Of a stretch of DNA of 64,000 bases, positions 1 through 9,113 are shown in pieces; the stretch's first letter is position 1, and every line of letters begins with the position of its first letter. The notes below the pieces were generated by a model. The model had not been told where the DNA came from. It saw nothing but the letters and a program-made list of their open reading frames with translations, and searched no databases. The DNA is from Trichomonas tenax (lineage: Eukaryota; Parabasalia; Trichomonadida; Trichomonadidae), in assembly GCA_023091735.1 (NCBI GenBank), contig JALKBU010000002.1, forward strand, positions 124,001-188,000, in the 5' to 3' direction. A program made the position numbers and the translations under genes.

Positions 1-1079
1 ATAGTCATTGAATGAGCTCATTCTGTCTAATTATGGTCGCTTTATATCTAGCCATTAGAATTACATGGCAAAAATCATTTACTTGACAGAAACGAATTTT
101 ACTCCGTATTTCAATTATGCACGTGATCTATATTAAAAATATAATCGCAATCGAATAATTTTTGGTCAAATTTTTATATAAAGTCAAAAGTATTTTTTAC
201 TTGTCAAATTACGACGATACAATTTTTAGTTGTTGGTGGTAAACTTATTTTCAGTGAATTCATAAATTAACATGAATTCTTAGAGAATCATATTGCAGTG
301 CTCCATGCATCTTGATAGCTATTCATTATTGTTGATTTATAGCTTTCTAAGTGCTAAATTTAATTTAGAAATGTCTTTCCATCTATAGATTTCTTCAAAA
401 ATACATTAGGCGGACAATGCCGCTATGAGTGCACTCAAATTTCCATGTATTTATATGAATTATCCACACAGATATTGAAATTCTCAAATTCATTAGGTAA
501 AAAAGGATCATTTTATTCATTATGCATAATTATCATATACTGCATAACTTTGCAAGCAAGTTAATGCCACATAATTGGTGGTTGCTTCTACCAGAGAATA
601 CAAACACACAATTAATACCCTCCTCGAAGACAAAATTTTCATTTTGGTAAATGATGACAAACGTACTGCATTCAAAAATTGACTTGTCTGAGTTTCCATC
701 TAAATCTAATTGAATGACAATTATATATAATCGCTATTCCACCTCAAGCATGGTAAAATAAAAAATATCGATTTTTCAATATAAAAGCGATTTTTAAAAA
801 TAATTTGATGCAAAAAATGATTCCGAAACAAATTCTCAATTCTTGTCGATTAGTTCATATCATTTGACATACTTAGTTCTCAAATAATTTGACATGCAAT
901 GAAAAATAACCTATTTGTCAAAATATGTCAAAAACGTAGAGTGTTTCTGATGAAAATTTACCTATAATATGGACCTTAAATATCTAAATATTATGTTTTG
1001 GTGGCAGATAAACATTTTGAAATAAAAATGCCATTCAAAAATTATATCACTTCCTTTATTGTTTTTTGTTGCAGAAATC
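1..1079. other. AT-rich intergenic stretch
   Basis: I see no convincing reading frame or RNA gene here. The only recurrent item is TTTGACATGCAAT at 888-900, a variant of the TTTGNCATGTAAA motif found in other gaps of this window. A possible initiator (TCACTTCC) lies at 1047-1054, shortly before the first gene. Confidence 0.5.
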
Positions 1080-1433
1080 ATGGCGCGCAAGAAGATCATC
1101 CAGAACAGAGTGAAGATTGTACACTCAGACAAGGAAAGCGGCTCTTATTACTTTTTGGGAAAGACAAGAGGCGTTATTAGCAGGAGAATTGATTTTGATA
1201 ATAAAGAAGAGATGAGAACTAAGTTAGCCAAAGTGAAGAACGATGAAATCAAATTGCAATTCCGTAATGAAATAGTACTTGTTCCCGAAATTCTATCTCA
1301 ACAATCATCTCCTGAAACGAAATCTTCGGATCAGGAGTTTGAATTACAAGACGACTGTTTAGAACCTTTTAGTTTCACTGGTGAATATAATGGAGATTAT
1401 TTTATTCAAGACGAGAGCAGTGATATATTCTAA
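1080..1433 (+). CDS. Unknown small protein, basic N-terminus and acidic C-terminus
   Basis: A 117-residue frame that I do not recognise. The first 45 residues are basic (begins MARKKIIQNRVKIVH, then a GSYYFLGKTRGVISRR stretch), and the last 45 are acidic and aromatic-rich. No signal peptide or membrane segment is visible. I chose the ATG at 1080: the frame extends slightly upstream, but only to a TTG codon at 1059, which is unlikely to start a eukaryotic gene. A TCACTTCC initiator-like sequence at 1047 lies about 30 bases before this ATG. The split charge is compatible with a small nucleic-acid-binding or regulatory protein, but that is inference only. Confidence 0.6.
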   Translation: MARKKIIQNRVKIVHSDKESGSYYFLGKTRGVISRRIDFDNKEEMRTKLAKVKNDEIKLQFRNEIVLVPEILSQQSSPETKSSDQEFELQDDCLEPFSFTGEYNGDYFIQDESSDIF

Positions 1434-1933
1434 TTGTCGTAAAGGTTGTTTTTATCATAATTGAATATCTATGAATACAATTTTTAAAATTCGAAAAAAT
1501 TGTTGGTAAAAAATAAATATCGTTTTTCTATAGAAAAATTCTAATTGATATAATCAATATTTTTTCATTGAGCCAGTGCTTTTTAATATCCAAGCATTAG
1601 GACATTAAAGATCACAGGCATCTTTTATTTACCAAGCAAAGAATAGCCTTCAAACATGTTTAGAAACTCGGCATTATTTAAATTAAATGCAAATGAATAA
1701 TATAATGGAATTTTCCATTCAGCATTCAATCCAGATAAATACAACGAATCATAAGCTTTTTATCCTAATTTACCATATTTATATTATTCCATTATTTTCC
1801 CAATATTTTATCCAGTTTTATTAAATGAAGCAACATATTAGAAAACATACAAAGAATGAATCACCATCCATCAATTCTATTTTTTTAATAATCGAAGAAA
1901 TAGAGAGAATCATTTTTCGCAAAAATAAAGTCC

Positions 1934-2354
1934 GTGACACTCTTAACCTTATTTTAAAAAATCCTTCTCGGGCTAATAAAATGCTTCTTATCATTGAATT
2001 GGTTTATATGAATATTTGAACACAATGATATAGTCAACAGCAACATAGAGCTAAATATTATTATACATTTAGTTAGACGTGGATCTCATTTTTGTTGAAA
2101 ACCTATTCAATTTACACAAAAAATCGAACTTTGCCCAAACTTTGAAGTGAACATGCATTTTATATCATGTTATATATGTTATGATATTTCATTTAATTAT
2201 CACATGTAAAAAAATTATCAGTTGCTATTTTTATAACTTTGAAATATTGGAAAGAAACTAGCCCAAAGATTAAGATACTTGATTGCCATGGCTTGGCTAA
2301 CATAACTTCTCGAGATACATTTTGAATTTCAAAACTGCAGTCAATAAAATGGTA
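1934..2354 (+). repeat. 421-bp dispersed repeat, copy 1
   Basis: The sequence matches 37619-38039 in the same orientation over the same 421-bp length with only scattered differences. It begins at GTGACACTCTTAACC and ends at AATAAAATGGTA. Its right end abuts or slightly overlaps the tRNA-like repeat starting at 2351. No intact frame spans it. One short translated stretch resembles the end of a protein but stops early. It may be a fragment of a decayed gene family or mobile element. Confidence 0.85.
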
Positions 2355-2417
2355 GCATAACGTTAGGTATGCTCAATGCATGAGCAAAGGAATGCTGTTT
2401 GACTCCTGCGCGTAGCA
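2351..2417 (+). other. Degenerate tRNA-like sequence with A- and B-box
   Basis: TAGCATAACGTT (2353-2364) fits 10 of 12 positions of the eukaryotic A-box TRGCNNARYNGG. TGTTTGACTCC (2396-2406) fits 9 of 11 positions of the B-box GGTTCGANTCC. Between them TGCTC/GAGCA forms a perfect 5-bp stem with a 7-base loop. The acceptor and T stems do not pair and position 33 is not T, so this is not a working tRNA. A T6 run follows. It could be an internal Pol III promoter or a tRNA relic. Confidence 0.5.
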
Positions 2418-2734
2418 TATTTTTTCTTTTCTATTTTTTGATTTTTCTACCAGAACTCTAGCAAAAATAAGCGAGCTAACGCTATAATAGTGAGATGTAT
2501 TTGTTATAATCATCAAAGAGATTCATAACAGAAGCCAATTAATGATTTGTAATAGGTTTCTGTTTGTAATCATTTCATGATTAAATTATAATTGGCTAAG
2601 ATCATGAAATAGATTGCACCACTAGAATCAGCACCACAAAAAGCACGTAAATGTTTCATCAGATTAGTCCAGGAAGGGGGTTTACTCGTTAAAAATTGTA
2701 AAACTCAAAAAGGTCAACGAGAAAAAAGTGGAGC
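2351..2734 (+). repeat. tRNA-like-headed dispersed repeat, copy A
   Basis: This unit matches the reverse complement of 38531-38916 along its length with scattered differences. It begins with a tRNA-like sequence (2351-2417) followed by six T residues (2420-2425), then about 180 bp of non-coding DNA, then a decayed coding stretch. The combination of a Pol III-like head and a body found in more than one place and orientation suggests a mobile or retroposed unit. I see no flanking target-site duplication. Confidence 0.75.
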
Positions 2735-2783
2735 TGTGTCACAGCCTTTGCAAAAATTAACTAAAGGATATTTTGGTGACTAG
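2604..2783 (+). pseudogene. Decayed 5' fragment of a multicopy protein family
   Basis: The frame starts with ATG AAA, meets TAG as its third codon (the other copy has CAG there), then runs open as IAPLESAPQKARKCFIRLV, continues through GGLLVKNCKTQKGQREK and SGAVSQPL, and stops at 2781-2783. The same peptides recur, broken, at 38531-38665 (minus strand), 39450-39560 and 40008-40244. TCATTTCATGA upstream resembles an initiator. I do not recognise the family; a mobile-element origin is possible. Confidence 0.5.
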
Positions 2784-3199
2784 CATCTTAAAATGAAGCC
2801 ATTCATAATCTATCATTCATTGCTATTTAGAATTCTTGAATAACATTCGCTGATGAATAACAAATCAAACAAAAAATATTAAAATAAATAAATTCGCGAA
2901 ATGATTTAAATGAGTTTCCTGATTGATTTTTCATGATATTTCTTTTATGTGTTCGAAGCAAAAGACAAAGAAATGTCATTTTTATAGTCGGATATATTGG
3001 TTTTTCATTGCAATCAATCATATAACATCATTTTGATATATGAAATAGATGAAATATTTATGATTGCTATTGACCTCGAAAATTAAAAGTTTATCATATT
3101 TAAGCGATGTTTATTAACAAAAAGTGAAATCATAGATGAGAAAATCTATTTATCACATAAAATTAAAAGGTTTATAAAATGAACGTTTAAAAATTCAAA

Positions 3200-4657
3200 A
3201 TGAATGAAAATGAGACTTTCCTTACGGAAACATCGAATCAAATAACAAAATTATGGAATGAAATAGGATATACGATGTCAGAGATCAAAAATGAGAAGAA
3301 AGAAATCGAAGAGGAGCTTCTCAATGTTCTTCATTCTCATTTAATGAAAGTTCAACAAGAAAAAGTCGAAATAGAAGAAAAAATCAGCAGGCTGACAGAA
3401 AGCTATCATAATTTATTCCAAGCTGTTGGACAAAGTGCAACAGAAGAAAACTTCAATTCCCAATCATCATTAAGACAGCGTCACAACTCAATTTTATCAC
3501 AATACCTCGCACTCAAAAACCAATTTAAAGACAAAATACAGAGTTTTCAAGTCCTGCAAACAGAAATCGAAAATCAATTTGATGTTTTGGGAATTCCTGC
3601 AGAACAACGCGGCGAATTCGTTGAAGTAGGTGATAAAGACCTTTCTGATGCTCGCTATTATAGATTCAAAGATAAAAATGAAGAGCTTGCTCACGAAATC
3701 GAAGAAAGAACTGCAAAAATGACCGAATACTCAAAGAAGATTAATTCATTGCTTGCTGAGATAGATGAAAAGATTTCGAAGGAAATCGATGATCTGTTCT
3801 TAGCTGATTCCATAACAGATTCATCTATGCAACAAGTCGAGGAATATATTTCATCACTCAATGCCGAAAAAGCAAATAGAATGAAAGATCTCGCAAGCGT
3901 CGCTGAAGAAATGATATTCATGTGGCAAATATTGGATGTTTCTAAAGCTGAACAAGATAGATTCTTCTCTACACACCAAACACTCAGCAGATCGAACATC
4001 GAGTCTTCAAAAGAAGAACTCAAGAGATTGCAAATCCAAAGAATTCAACAGCTTCCAAGAATCATTCAACGCCAACAGACAGAAATCAAAGAACTCTGCA
4101 CAAGGCTTCACGCTGAACCAACTGTCGATGTGTTCGTTAATCCAAGCCAAATCTCTGATAAAGAAACGGTGTTCAATAAATACACACAAGAAATCAATCA
4201 TCTTAAAACAGTTTTAGAGGATAGTTCTTCTTTCATTGATCTCATCGATCAGAGAGAGTCAATGGTGGAAGAGCTCAACTCAATTAACAACCACAAGCAG
4301 AAAGCAAAGAATGTTGAGCCACACATGAAAGTTAAAGACGAGAATGACTTAAGGAGAATTAGAAATCTTTTGCCGAGACTTGAGAAGAAACTCAAGTTGG
4401 CATTATTAGCATACAAAGGAGCGCATGGAGAGGACTTCACGTGGGATGAGAAGCCATACATAAGCAATCTGGATCACATCATTTTGAGTGATCTTGAAAT
4501 GAATAGAGCATTAAATTCAAGCAGGAGAGAAGCGAGAAATAGTAGAAAGAGTACTGTTCCCACAGCAGCGCCAATTCTTGCTGAGAAACCTCTCAAAGCA
4601 AGATGCAAGACAGATGTCTATAATATGGCACCAAAGAGTCTTATTAAATTTACATAA
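3200..4657 (+). CDS. MAP65/Ase1/PRC1-like microtubule-crosslinking protein
   Basis: A 485-residue protein that is mostly coiled coil and matches the layout of the MAP65/Ase1/PRC1 family, which bundles antiparallel microtubules in the spindle midzone or cytoskeleton. Visible signatures are an N-terminal KLWNEIG, a QEKVEIEEKI heptad region, FDVLGIPAEQRGEF near residue 130, MWQILDVSKAEQDRFF near 245 (the family's LW..L....EE..F motif), and LPRLEKKLKLALLAYK followed by HGEDFTWDEKPY near 395-425. The length is normal to slightly short. The C-terminus is basic and rich in Ser/Arg, as expected for a microtubule-binding or Cdk-regulated tail. The ATG at 3200 is the first in frame. The assignment rests on motif recognition. 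Confidence 0.8.
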   Translation: MNENETFLTETSNQITKLWNEIGYTMSEIKNEKKEIEEELLNVLHSHLMKVQQEKVEIEEKISRLTESYHNLFQAVGQSATEENFNSQSSLRQRHNSILSQYLALKNQFKDKIQSFQVLQTEIENQFDVLGIPAEQRGEFVEVGDKDLSDARYYRFKDKNEELAHEIEERTAKMTEYSKKINSLLAEIDEKISKEIDDLFLADSITDSSMQQVEEYISSLNAEKANRMKDLASVAEEMIFMWQILDVSKAEQDRFFSTHQTLSRSNIESSKEELKRLQIQRIQQLPRIIQRQQTEIKELCTRLHAEPTVDVFVNPSQISDKETVFNKYTQEINHLKTVLEDSSSFIDLIDQRESMVEELNSINNHKQKAKNVEPHMKVKDENDLRRIRNLLPRLEKKLKLALLAYKGAHGEDFTWDEKPYISNLDHIILSDLEMNRALNSSRREARNSRKSTVPTAAPILAEKPLKARCKTDVYNMAPKSLIKFT

Positions 4658-5051
4658 TGTTTGTTTAATTTATCTTTTTTTTAAATATTAAATGTTTCCT
4701 TTTGATACACATAACTATATTACACACATAAAAAAAGTAGTAAATCACATAATAATTATGATTTATGAATGTTTTTTATCAACAATTTTTGATTGTGAAG
4801 AACTATATAAATATGTTCTAATATAGTTTTAAAATTCAATGTATATCGATTTATTGAAGTAAATCAAATAATAGCATTTTTGATTTTAGCATTTTCATAT
4901 GTAAAAGCGTTAGTTTTGTTTTACGCATTATAAAAGAAGCAATAGATAGTTGTATTAAAATTTCGATATATTTCAAAGATCAATATCGTAAAACTAAAGA
5001 AAAACAAGTAAAGTAATATTGATCTTTTACCACTTATTATTAAAAGTGACA
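4658..5051. other. Intergenic, no feature seen
   Basis: AT-rich spacer between the MAP65-like gene and the following membrane protein gene. I see no frame, hairpin or recognised promoter motif. Confidence 0.5.
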
Positions 5052-6305
5052 ATGATTATTGATAATATTTTGAAAAAAGTTATTCCTTGGTTTTGTTTTA
5101 TTTTTGCGATTGTTGTTATGGCCACAACAGGACCGGAACAGTTTCCTCTTAATATTGATCGCGAAAATATTGATTGTTCGAAAATTCAAATCACAAATAT
5201 TTCATCGAATGATAACAGAATAAAAATAGAATTGAAAACAGATAAATTCATAGAATATCCGCAAAATGCAGCACCATTAATGCTTCGAGTAGAAACAAAA
5301 GTCAATAATTTTAAATCAATCTTTACGAATCCTGGTTTTTGGGACATTGAAGGAAATGGAATTTCATATTCATTCAATGTTATTCAAAAATCACCAGGAA
5401 ATATCTCCGTGTCTGTATTTTGTCAAAAAATTAATCTTAAATCACAAGAAGTACAAATTAAAGAGTTTTCTATTTATTCCAAACATGCTTCACACATCAT
5501 TAGTGAAGAAAATCATACATTAGAATTGAATCATATATGTTATGATAATGAAAAATTCCATTTTATTACTGAAATCAATAATTCAGAGTTTTATTATCAT
5601 GCATCTAGAGATAGTGACATTAGGTTTGCCATAAACAAATCTTCAATTGAACAGATCACATCGCTCAACAAATTAAATTATCCGCTTACAAAAACTTTCA
5701 TTGTAGCATCCAAGTTTAAAGATGCAAAAGATATCCTTATAGACGCTATTTTACCAGTTTATATACAGACTCAAAAAGAAGGCAATTATCCAGTATTGAT
5801 TTTGAACCACAATGAAGAAATATCTAAACTCATCAAAAATATTACCCATAAGGATGCACTTTCAACTAATGAACAAAGATGCATCAATATAGCTACATTT
5901 CTTCCCTCAACAGGTTCAATCGGAATAACTACTAATCAAGAGTTAACTAGAGAGAAAATGATACAGTACATTCTTGACAGCAGTCTAGAAAGTCATATGT
6001 TGAAGTCCATGTTTGACATAAATGAGGACATTCAGCCGATACCGAAAATCGTCGATTTAACAACGGTAAAGAGAGAAAATCTTCAATACCCTAAGTATCA
6101 TGAGGTAGTTAATTTAAATAAATGTTCCGATTTCCAACATATATTAAAAGAAATTACGAATACAAAATATATTACTGTTGATGATGAATCTTTCATGTTT
6201 GCTTACTTTATTCCAAAAGAATCAGTCTTAGTTGATTATTCATTCTCTCCTCAAGCTCAGATTCTCGCCAATCAAATTGGCATTAAATATCAAACTCTTT
6301 TTTGA
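5052..6305 (+). CDS. Unknown secreted or single-pass membrane protein
   Basis: A 417-residue protein with a hydrophobic N-terminus (residues about 9-24, IPWFCFIFAIVVMA) that reads as a signal peptide or signal anchor. The rest is soluble with several N-glycosylation sequons (for example NISS, NISV, NHT). I placed the start at the ATG at 5052; the frame extends to a TTG at 5019 but that lacks an ATG. The C-terminus (ITVDDESFMFAYFIPKES, VLVDYSFSPQAQIL) is faintly reminiscent of the C-terminal part of GT61/DUF563-type glycosyltransferases, but I see no firm motif. A surface or lumenal role is inferred from the signal sequence only. Confidence 0.6.
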   Translation: MIIDNILKKVIPWFCFIFAIVVMATTGPEQFPLNIDRENIDCSKIQITNISSNDNRIKIELKTDKFIEYPQNAAPLMLRVETKVNNFKSIFTNPGFWDIEGNGISYSFNVIQKSPGNISVSVFCQKINLKSQEVQIKEFSIYSKHASHIISEENHTLELNHICYDNEKFHFITEINNSEFYYHASRDSDIRFAINKSSIEQITSLNKLNYPLTKTFIVASKFKDAKDILIDAILPVYIQTQKEGNYPVLILNHNEEISKLIKNITHKDALSTNEQRCINIATFLPSTGSIGITTNQELTREKMIQYILDSSLESHMLKSMFDINEDIQPIPKIVDLTTVKRENLQYPKYHEVVNLNKCSDFQHILKEITNTKYITVDDESFMFAYFIPKESVLVDYSFSPQAQILANQIGIKYQTLF

Positions 6306-6779
6306 AGCCTGTAATTGAAATTAATTAAATACTATTGTTTGTTGTTGTTTGTACTCACATTCTTTTTGCTTATTTACGAATATTACAATTAGGAAATCAA
6401 TATCAAAACTAGAATACAGTCAATGAGACTTCATTGTATAGTTAGAACACTTCTAAGGAATATGTTGGGCTAGTTTTTGTTATTCGATCGAATATATCTT
6501 TATTAAAATCATATTTGTTTGATGATACTTTGCGGAATATTCTGCATACTGTTGTATAATATGATGGCGCTGTTTTAACGAACTTAGAAAAAATGTTGTA
6601 TTTTTATCATTTTAACAAAATCTCACAAACAAAGATCTGTTACATGTGTTATATATCTGAGGAGTAAAGAAAATAGAACTTTTGGTATTTACCAAATATA
6701 AGATCAATAAGTAATAGAAAAAAGGAAATTTGTTGATACGCGAATCAGAGAATGTGTTTATAACTAAAACCGTAAAGAT
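6306..6779. other. Convergent intergenic spacer
   Basis: Spacer between two convergent genes. I see nothing beyond AT-rich sequence. Confidence 0.5.
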
Positions 6780-7055
6780 TTAGATCTTCTCGAAGAGCTG
6801 GAGTTCCTTCTCAGTGTTTCCTGGCTTGCACCAGACCTTAACCTTGTAGTCGCCCTCGTTTGTCTTGACGACACCGTTGAATATGAAGCCGGAGACAACC
6901 TGCTGTGTAGCAGAAACGAGCTGAACGAACTCGAGCTTTGTGCCGTTCTTCTGGTTGCCCATAGCGATGGCATCTTTGAAGGCCTGGATAACGTGCTCAT
7001 CCTCGATGTTGGCTGGATTAGCACCACCACAGCAGCATCCTCCGCAGCAAGACAT
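6780..7055 (-). CDS. Cystatin-family cysteine protease inhibitor
   Basis: A 91-residue protein with the cystatin core: QQVVSG (the QxVxG first hairpin loop), an N-terminal Gly/Ala region, and FNGVVKT..GDYKVKVW strands. Cystatins of this type block papain-like proteases; trichomonads secrete many such proteases. There is no signal peptide, so it is stefin-like and probably cytosolic or unconventionally released. The N-terminus is odd: MSCCGGCCCGG holds five Cys. An upstream in-frame ATG at 7076 overlaps the initiator itself (TCACTTCACTT, 7063-7073), so transcripts would begin after it. I therefore chose the ATG at 7055. Confidence 0.85.
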   Translation of the reverse strand: MSCCGGCCCGGANPANIEDEHVIQAFKDAIAMGNQKNGTKLEFVQLVSATQQVVSGFIFNGVVKTNEGDYKVKVWCKPGNTEKELQLFEKI

Positions 7056-7553
7056 TTTTGTTAAGTGAAGTGACATTTTATCAAAAATTGGTCATATCAT
7101 TAAAAATTATTTTTGACTTGAAATTACACAACTATACACTATACCAAAGCTATATTTCGAGTTTTAAGTGAAATTAAATCCGACCGTTAAAATGACAAAC
7201 CCTGCATATTTTTAAATCACGATTTTTTGAATATCCATTGTATATGCAATATGGGATTTTAATAAAGGGGGTTCGACACAAAATTTTACAGACCCTAGTT
7301 TATTTCGAAACTTCGAAAAAATAGATGAACATTATATACAATGTATATTATTTTAATTAAGGGGATTACACGATTGAAATGACGATTCTTTTTTTGGATA
7401 TGATTTTTGTAACAGAAATGTGATTGTATAAAGAAATTCAATCAAAAAAGCAAAAAATTAATAAAATTTTTTGATGGAGATTTTTGGATCAAAAAATCTT
7501 GATCAACATGAGGTTTTGAATATAAGTGAAGTATAAGAGTATATTTTTATGAA
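7056..7553. other. Intergenic spacer with GGGG-box and TTTACAGACCCTA motifs
   Basis: TTTTAATAAAGGGGGTT near 7257, TTTTACAGACCCTAG near 7287 and TTTTAATTAAGGGGATT near 7352 belong to a motif set that also occurs upstream of the adenylate kinase gene and at 58.9-59.2 kb. No frame is seen. Confidence 0.5.
7063..7073 (-). promoter_or_regulatory. Initiator (Inr) of the cystatin gene
   Basis: TCACTTCACTT on the minus strand fits the trichomonad initiator TCAY(T/A) and lies 8 bases before the chosen ATG. It overlaps a longer-frame ATG and thereby decides the start. Confidence 0.65.
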
Positions 7554-8207
7554 TTACTGGAGGGCAGCGAGAACTTCGGCTGTGACTTCCTTAGCCTGCT
7601 TTCCTGTGCCTGTGATTGTCTTGAGGATGCCCAAGTTGACGTAGTAGTCAAGGACTGGCTGGAATGTGGCATCATACTGGTCCATTCTCTGGTTGAAGAC
7701 CTCAACAGAGTCGTCCTTACGGATGATCAAGTCTTCACCAGTGATATCATCCTTCATTGGGACCTTTGGTGGGTTGAACTTTGTGTGGTATGTTCTGCCG
7801 GATCCAGGGTGGAAGAGGCGGCCGCAAATTCTCTCCTGGAGGTCAGCGCGGTCAACCTTGAGATAGATAACGTCTGTGATTGGTCTGCCGATCTTCTCGA
7901 GGAGCTCAGCGAGAAGCTTGGCCTGGTTGATTGTGCGTGGAATACCATCGAGAATGAATCCCTTCTCCTGTGGAATCTTGCTGAGGACGGCCTCGAAAAC
8001 TTCCATAACTGTGGCATCGTCAACCAATAAGCCACTCTCGATAATGCTCTTGACCTTTAAGCCGACTGGTGAGCCAGCAGCGATCTCGGACCTGAAGCAG
8101 TCGCCTGTTGAGATGTGGGCAAGTCCGAACTTCTCCTCGAGGATAGCAGACTGTGTGCCTTTGCCAGAACCTGGTGGGCCGAAGAAGATGATGCGCTTTG
8201 AGGCCAT
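7554..8207 (-). CDS. Adenylate kinase (long form with LID domain)
   Basis: A 217-residue kinase that interconverts ATP + AMP and 2 ADP. The P-loop GPPGSGKGTQ is at residues 10-19, followed by the AMP-binding ISTGDCFRSEI segment, GFILDGIPRTINQA (the family's GFILDGFPRT), and a full LID insert (GRLFHPGSGRTYH through KDDITGEDLIIRKDD), so it is the long AK2-like form. The frame extends upstream to a TTG, but two initiators (the nearer at 8213-8222) precede the ATG at 8207, which gives MASKRIIFFG. I see no hydrogenosomal presequence, although trichomonad adenylate kinase can be organelle-associated without one. GC content and codon bias are clearly higher than in most neighbours, as expected for an abundant protein. 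Confidence 0.95.
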   Translation of the reverse strand: MASKRIIFFGPPGSGKGTQSAILEEKFGLAHISTGDCFRSEIAAGSPVGLKVKSIIESGLLVDDATVMEVFEAVLSKIPQEKGFILDGIPRTINQAKLLAELLEKIGRPITDVIYLKVDRADLQERICGRLFHPGSGRTYHTKFNPPKVPMKDDITGEDLIIRKDDSVEVFNQRMDQYDATFQPVLDYYVNLGILKTITGTGKQAKEVTAEVLAALQ

Positions 8208-8212
8208 TCTTA

Positions 8213-8222
8213 TAAAAAGTGA
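8213..8222 (-). promoter_or_regulatory. Initiator of the adenylate kinase gene
   Basis: TCACTTTTTA on the minus strand, 5 bases before the ATG. A second TCACTTTTG copy lies about 14 bases further upstream. Confidence 0.65.
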
Positions 8223-8292
8223 TATGAAAAACAAAAGTGACACCAATCACTTAGTCTGTATGTTATGTGCCATCAATGTTTCTAAATAAAAA

Positions 8293-8307
8293 TAATTTAG
8301 GGTCCGT
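8293..8307 (-). promoter_or_regulatory. ACCCTA-type motif upstream of adenylate kinase
   Basis: Minus strand reads ACTTTACGGACCCTAAA, close to TTTACAGACCCTA at 7288-7300 and 59166-59178. A further variant, AACTTTACAAACCCTAA, lies at about 8385-8401. Confidence 0.35.
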
Positions 8308-9113
8308 AAAGTACTATCCCCCCTCAAGAACTATTTTACGCACACATCTTTTCCTGCTATCAGTAATAAACATATCATTTTAATTAGGGTTTGTAAAGTT
8401 TATATCTGTTTAGACAGAGTCTTTCAATTTGTTAATTATTTTTTTATAAATTTACATTATTAGTGGCGCCATTAGAAATGTTGATGACTTCGTTCTATCC
8501 ATTACCTGAAGTGCTTATTTATAGTTGAATTTATAAAATTTATTTTTATATATTTCCATGATAAAAATTTTTGATAGTGTATCTACTCTTTATCTTTTAG
8601 AATATAAATATACACATCCTTTATATTGTATTAATAGCTACTATTAAGCTAAATTAACTGAATAATATGAATCTTTTTGTTATTACATGATTGGCCTATT
8701 CACACATTGATCATTATCATTGCAATGACTTTGGGTGTTTAAATTTATTCATATTGAGTTCGGTTACAAGTTAACAGATTCATTTTAATTAAGTATGAAG
8801 AAACAGACCGCGGCACACACATAACATGATTCCATATCCTATCCCATTGCAAGCACATAAGGTTTCAGCATTCGATTCAATGAATACTCATATTTTCAAT
8901 ATTTTGCTACTAACTTGGATTTTGGGCAAAAATGATTGAAAAATTGATTACATAGGAAATGAGTTTTTGATTGGTTTAAGTGTTTAAATCATAACATATT
9001 TATCTACAATTCAATATTAAATTTTGAATCAGAAAGGAATTCTACCCTATGAATAGATTTTCCATGAGGAGGGCATATGATACCATATGTTTAAATCCTT
9101 CATAAATTAATGT

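Larger units (their letters stand above)
1434..3199. other. Long gap filled with dispersed repeats
   Basis: This 1.8-kb gap holds one copy of a 421-bp repeat (1934-2354), directly followed by a tRNA-like-headed repeat (2351-2734) whose 3' part carries a decayed reading frame (2604-2783). Related copies lie at 37.6-40.2 kb. The short frames at 1825-2019 and 2827-3021 look spurious. I see nothing in 1434-1933 or 2784-3199. Confidence 0.6.
8208..9113. other. Intergenic stretch upstream of adenylate kinase
   Basis: It contains two variants of the TTTAC(A/G)(G/A)ACCCTA motif and a C6 run at about 8318. I see no gene; 8400-9113 shows no structure. Confidence 0.5.

Noticed and set aside
1825..2019. 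64-codon frame in the first repeat
   Set aside because: It spans the boundary of the 421-bp repeat, its second copy is not open in the same way, and its translation is AT-driven.
2351..2417. Functional tRNA gene
   Set aside because: Acceptor and T stems do not pair and U33 is missing; only the A/B boxes and one stem fit.
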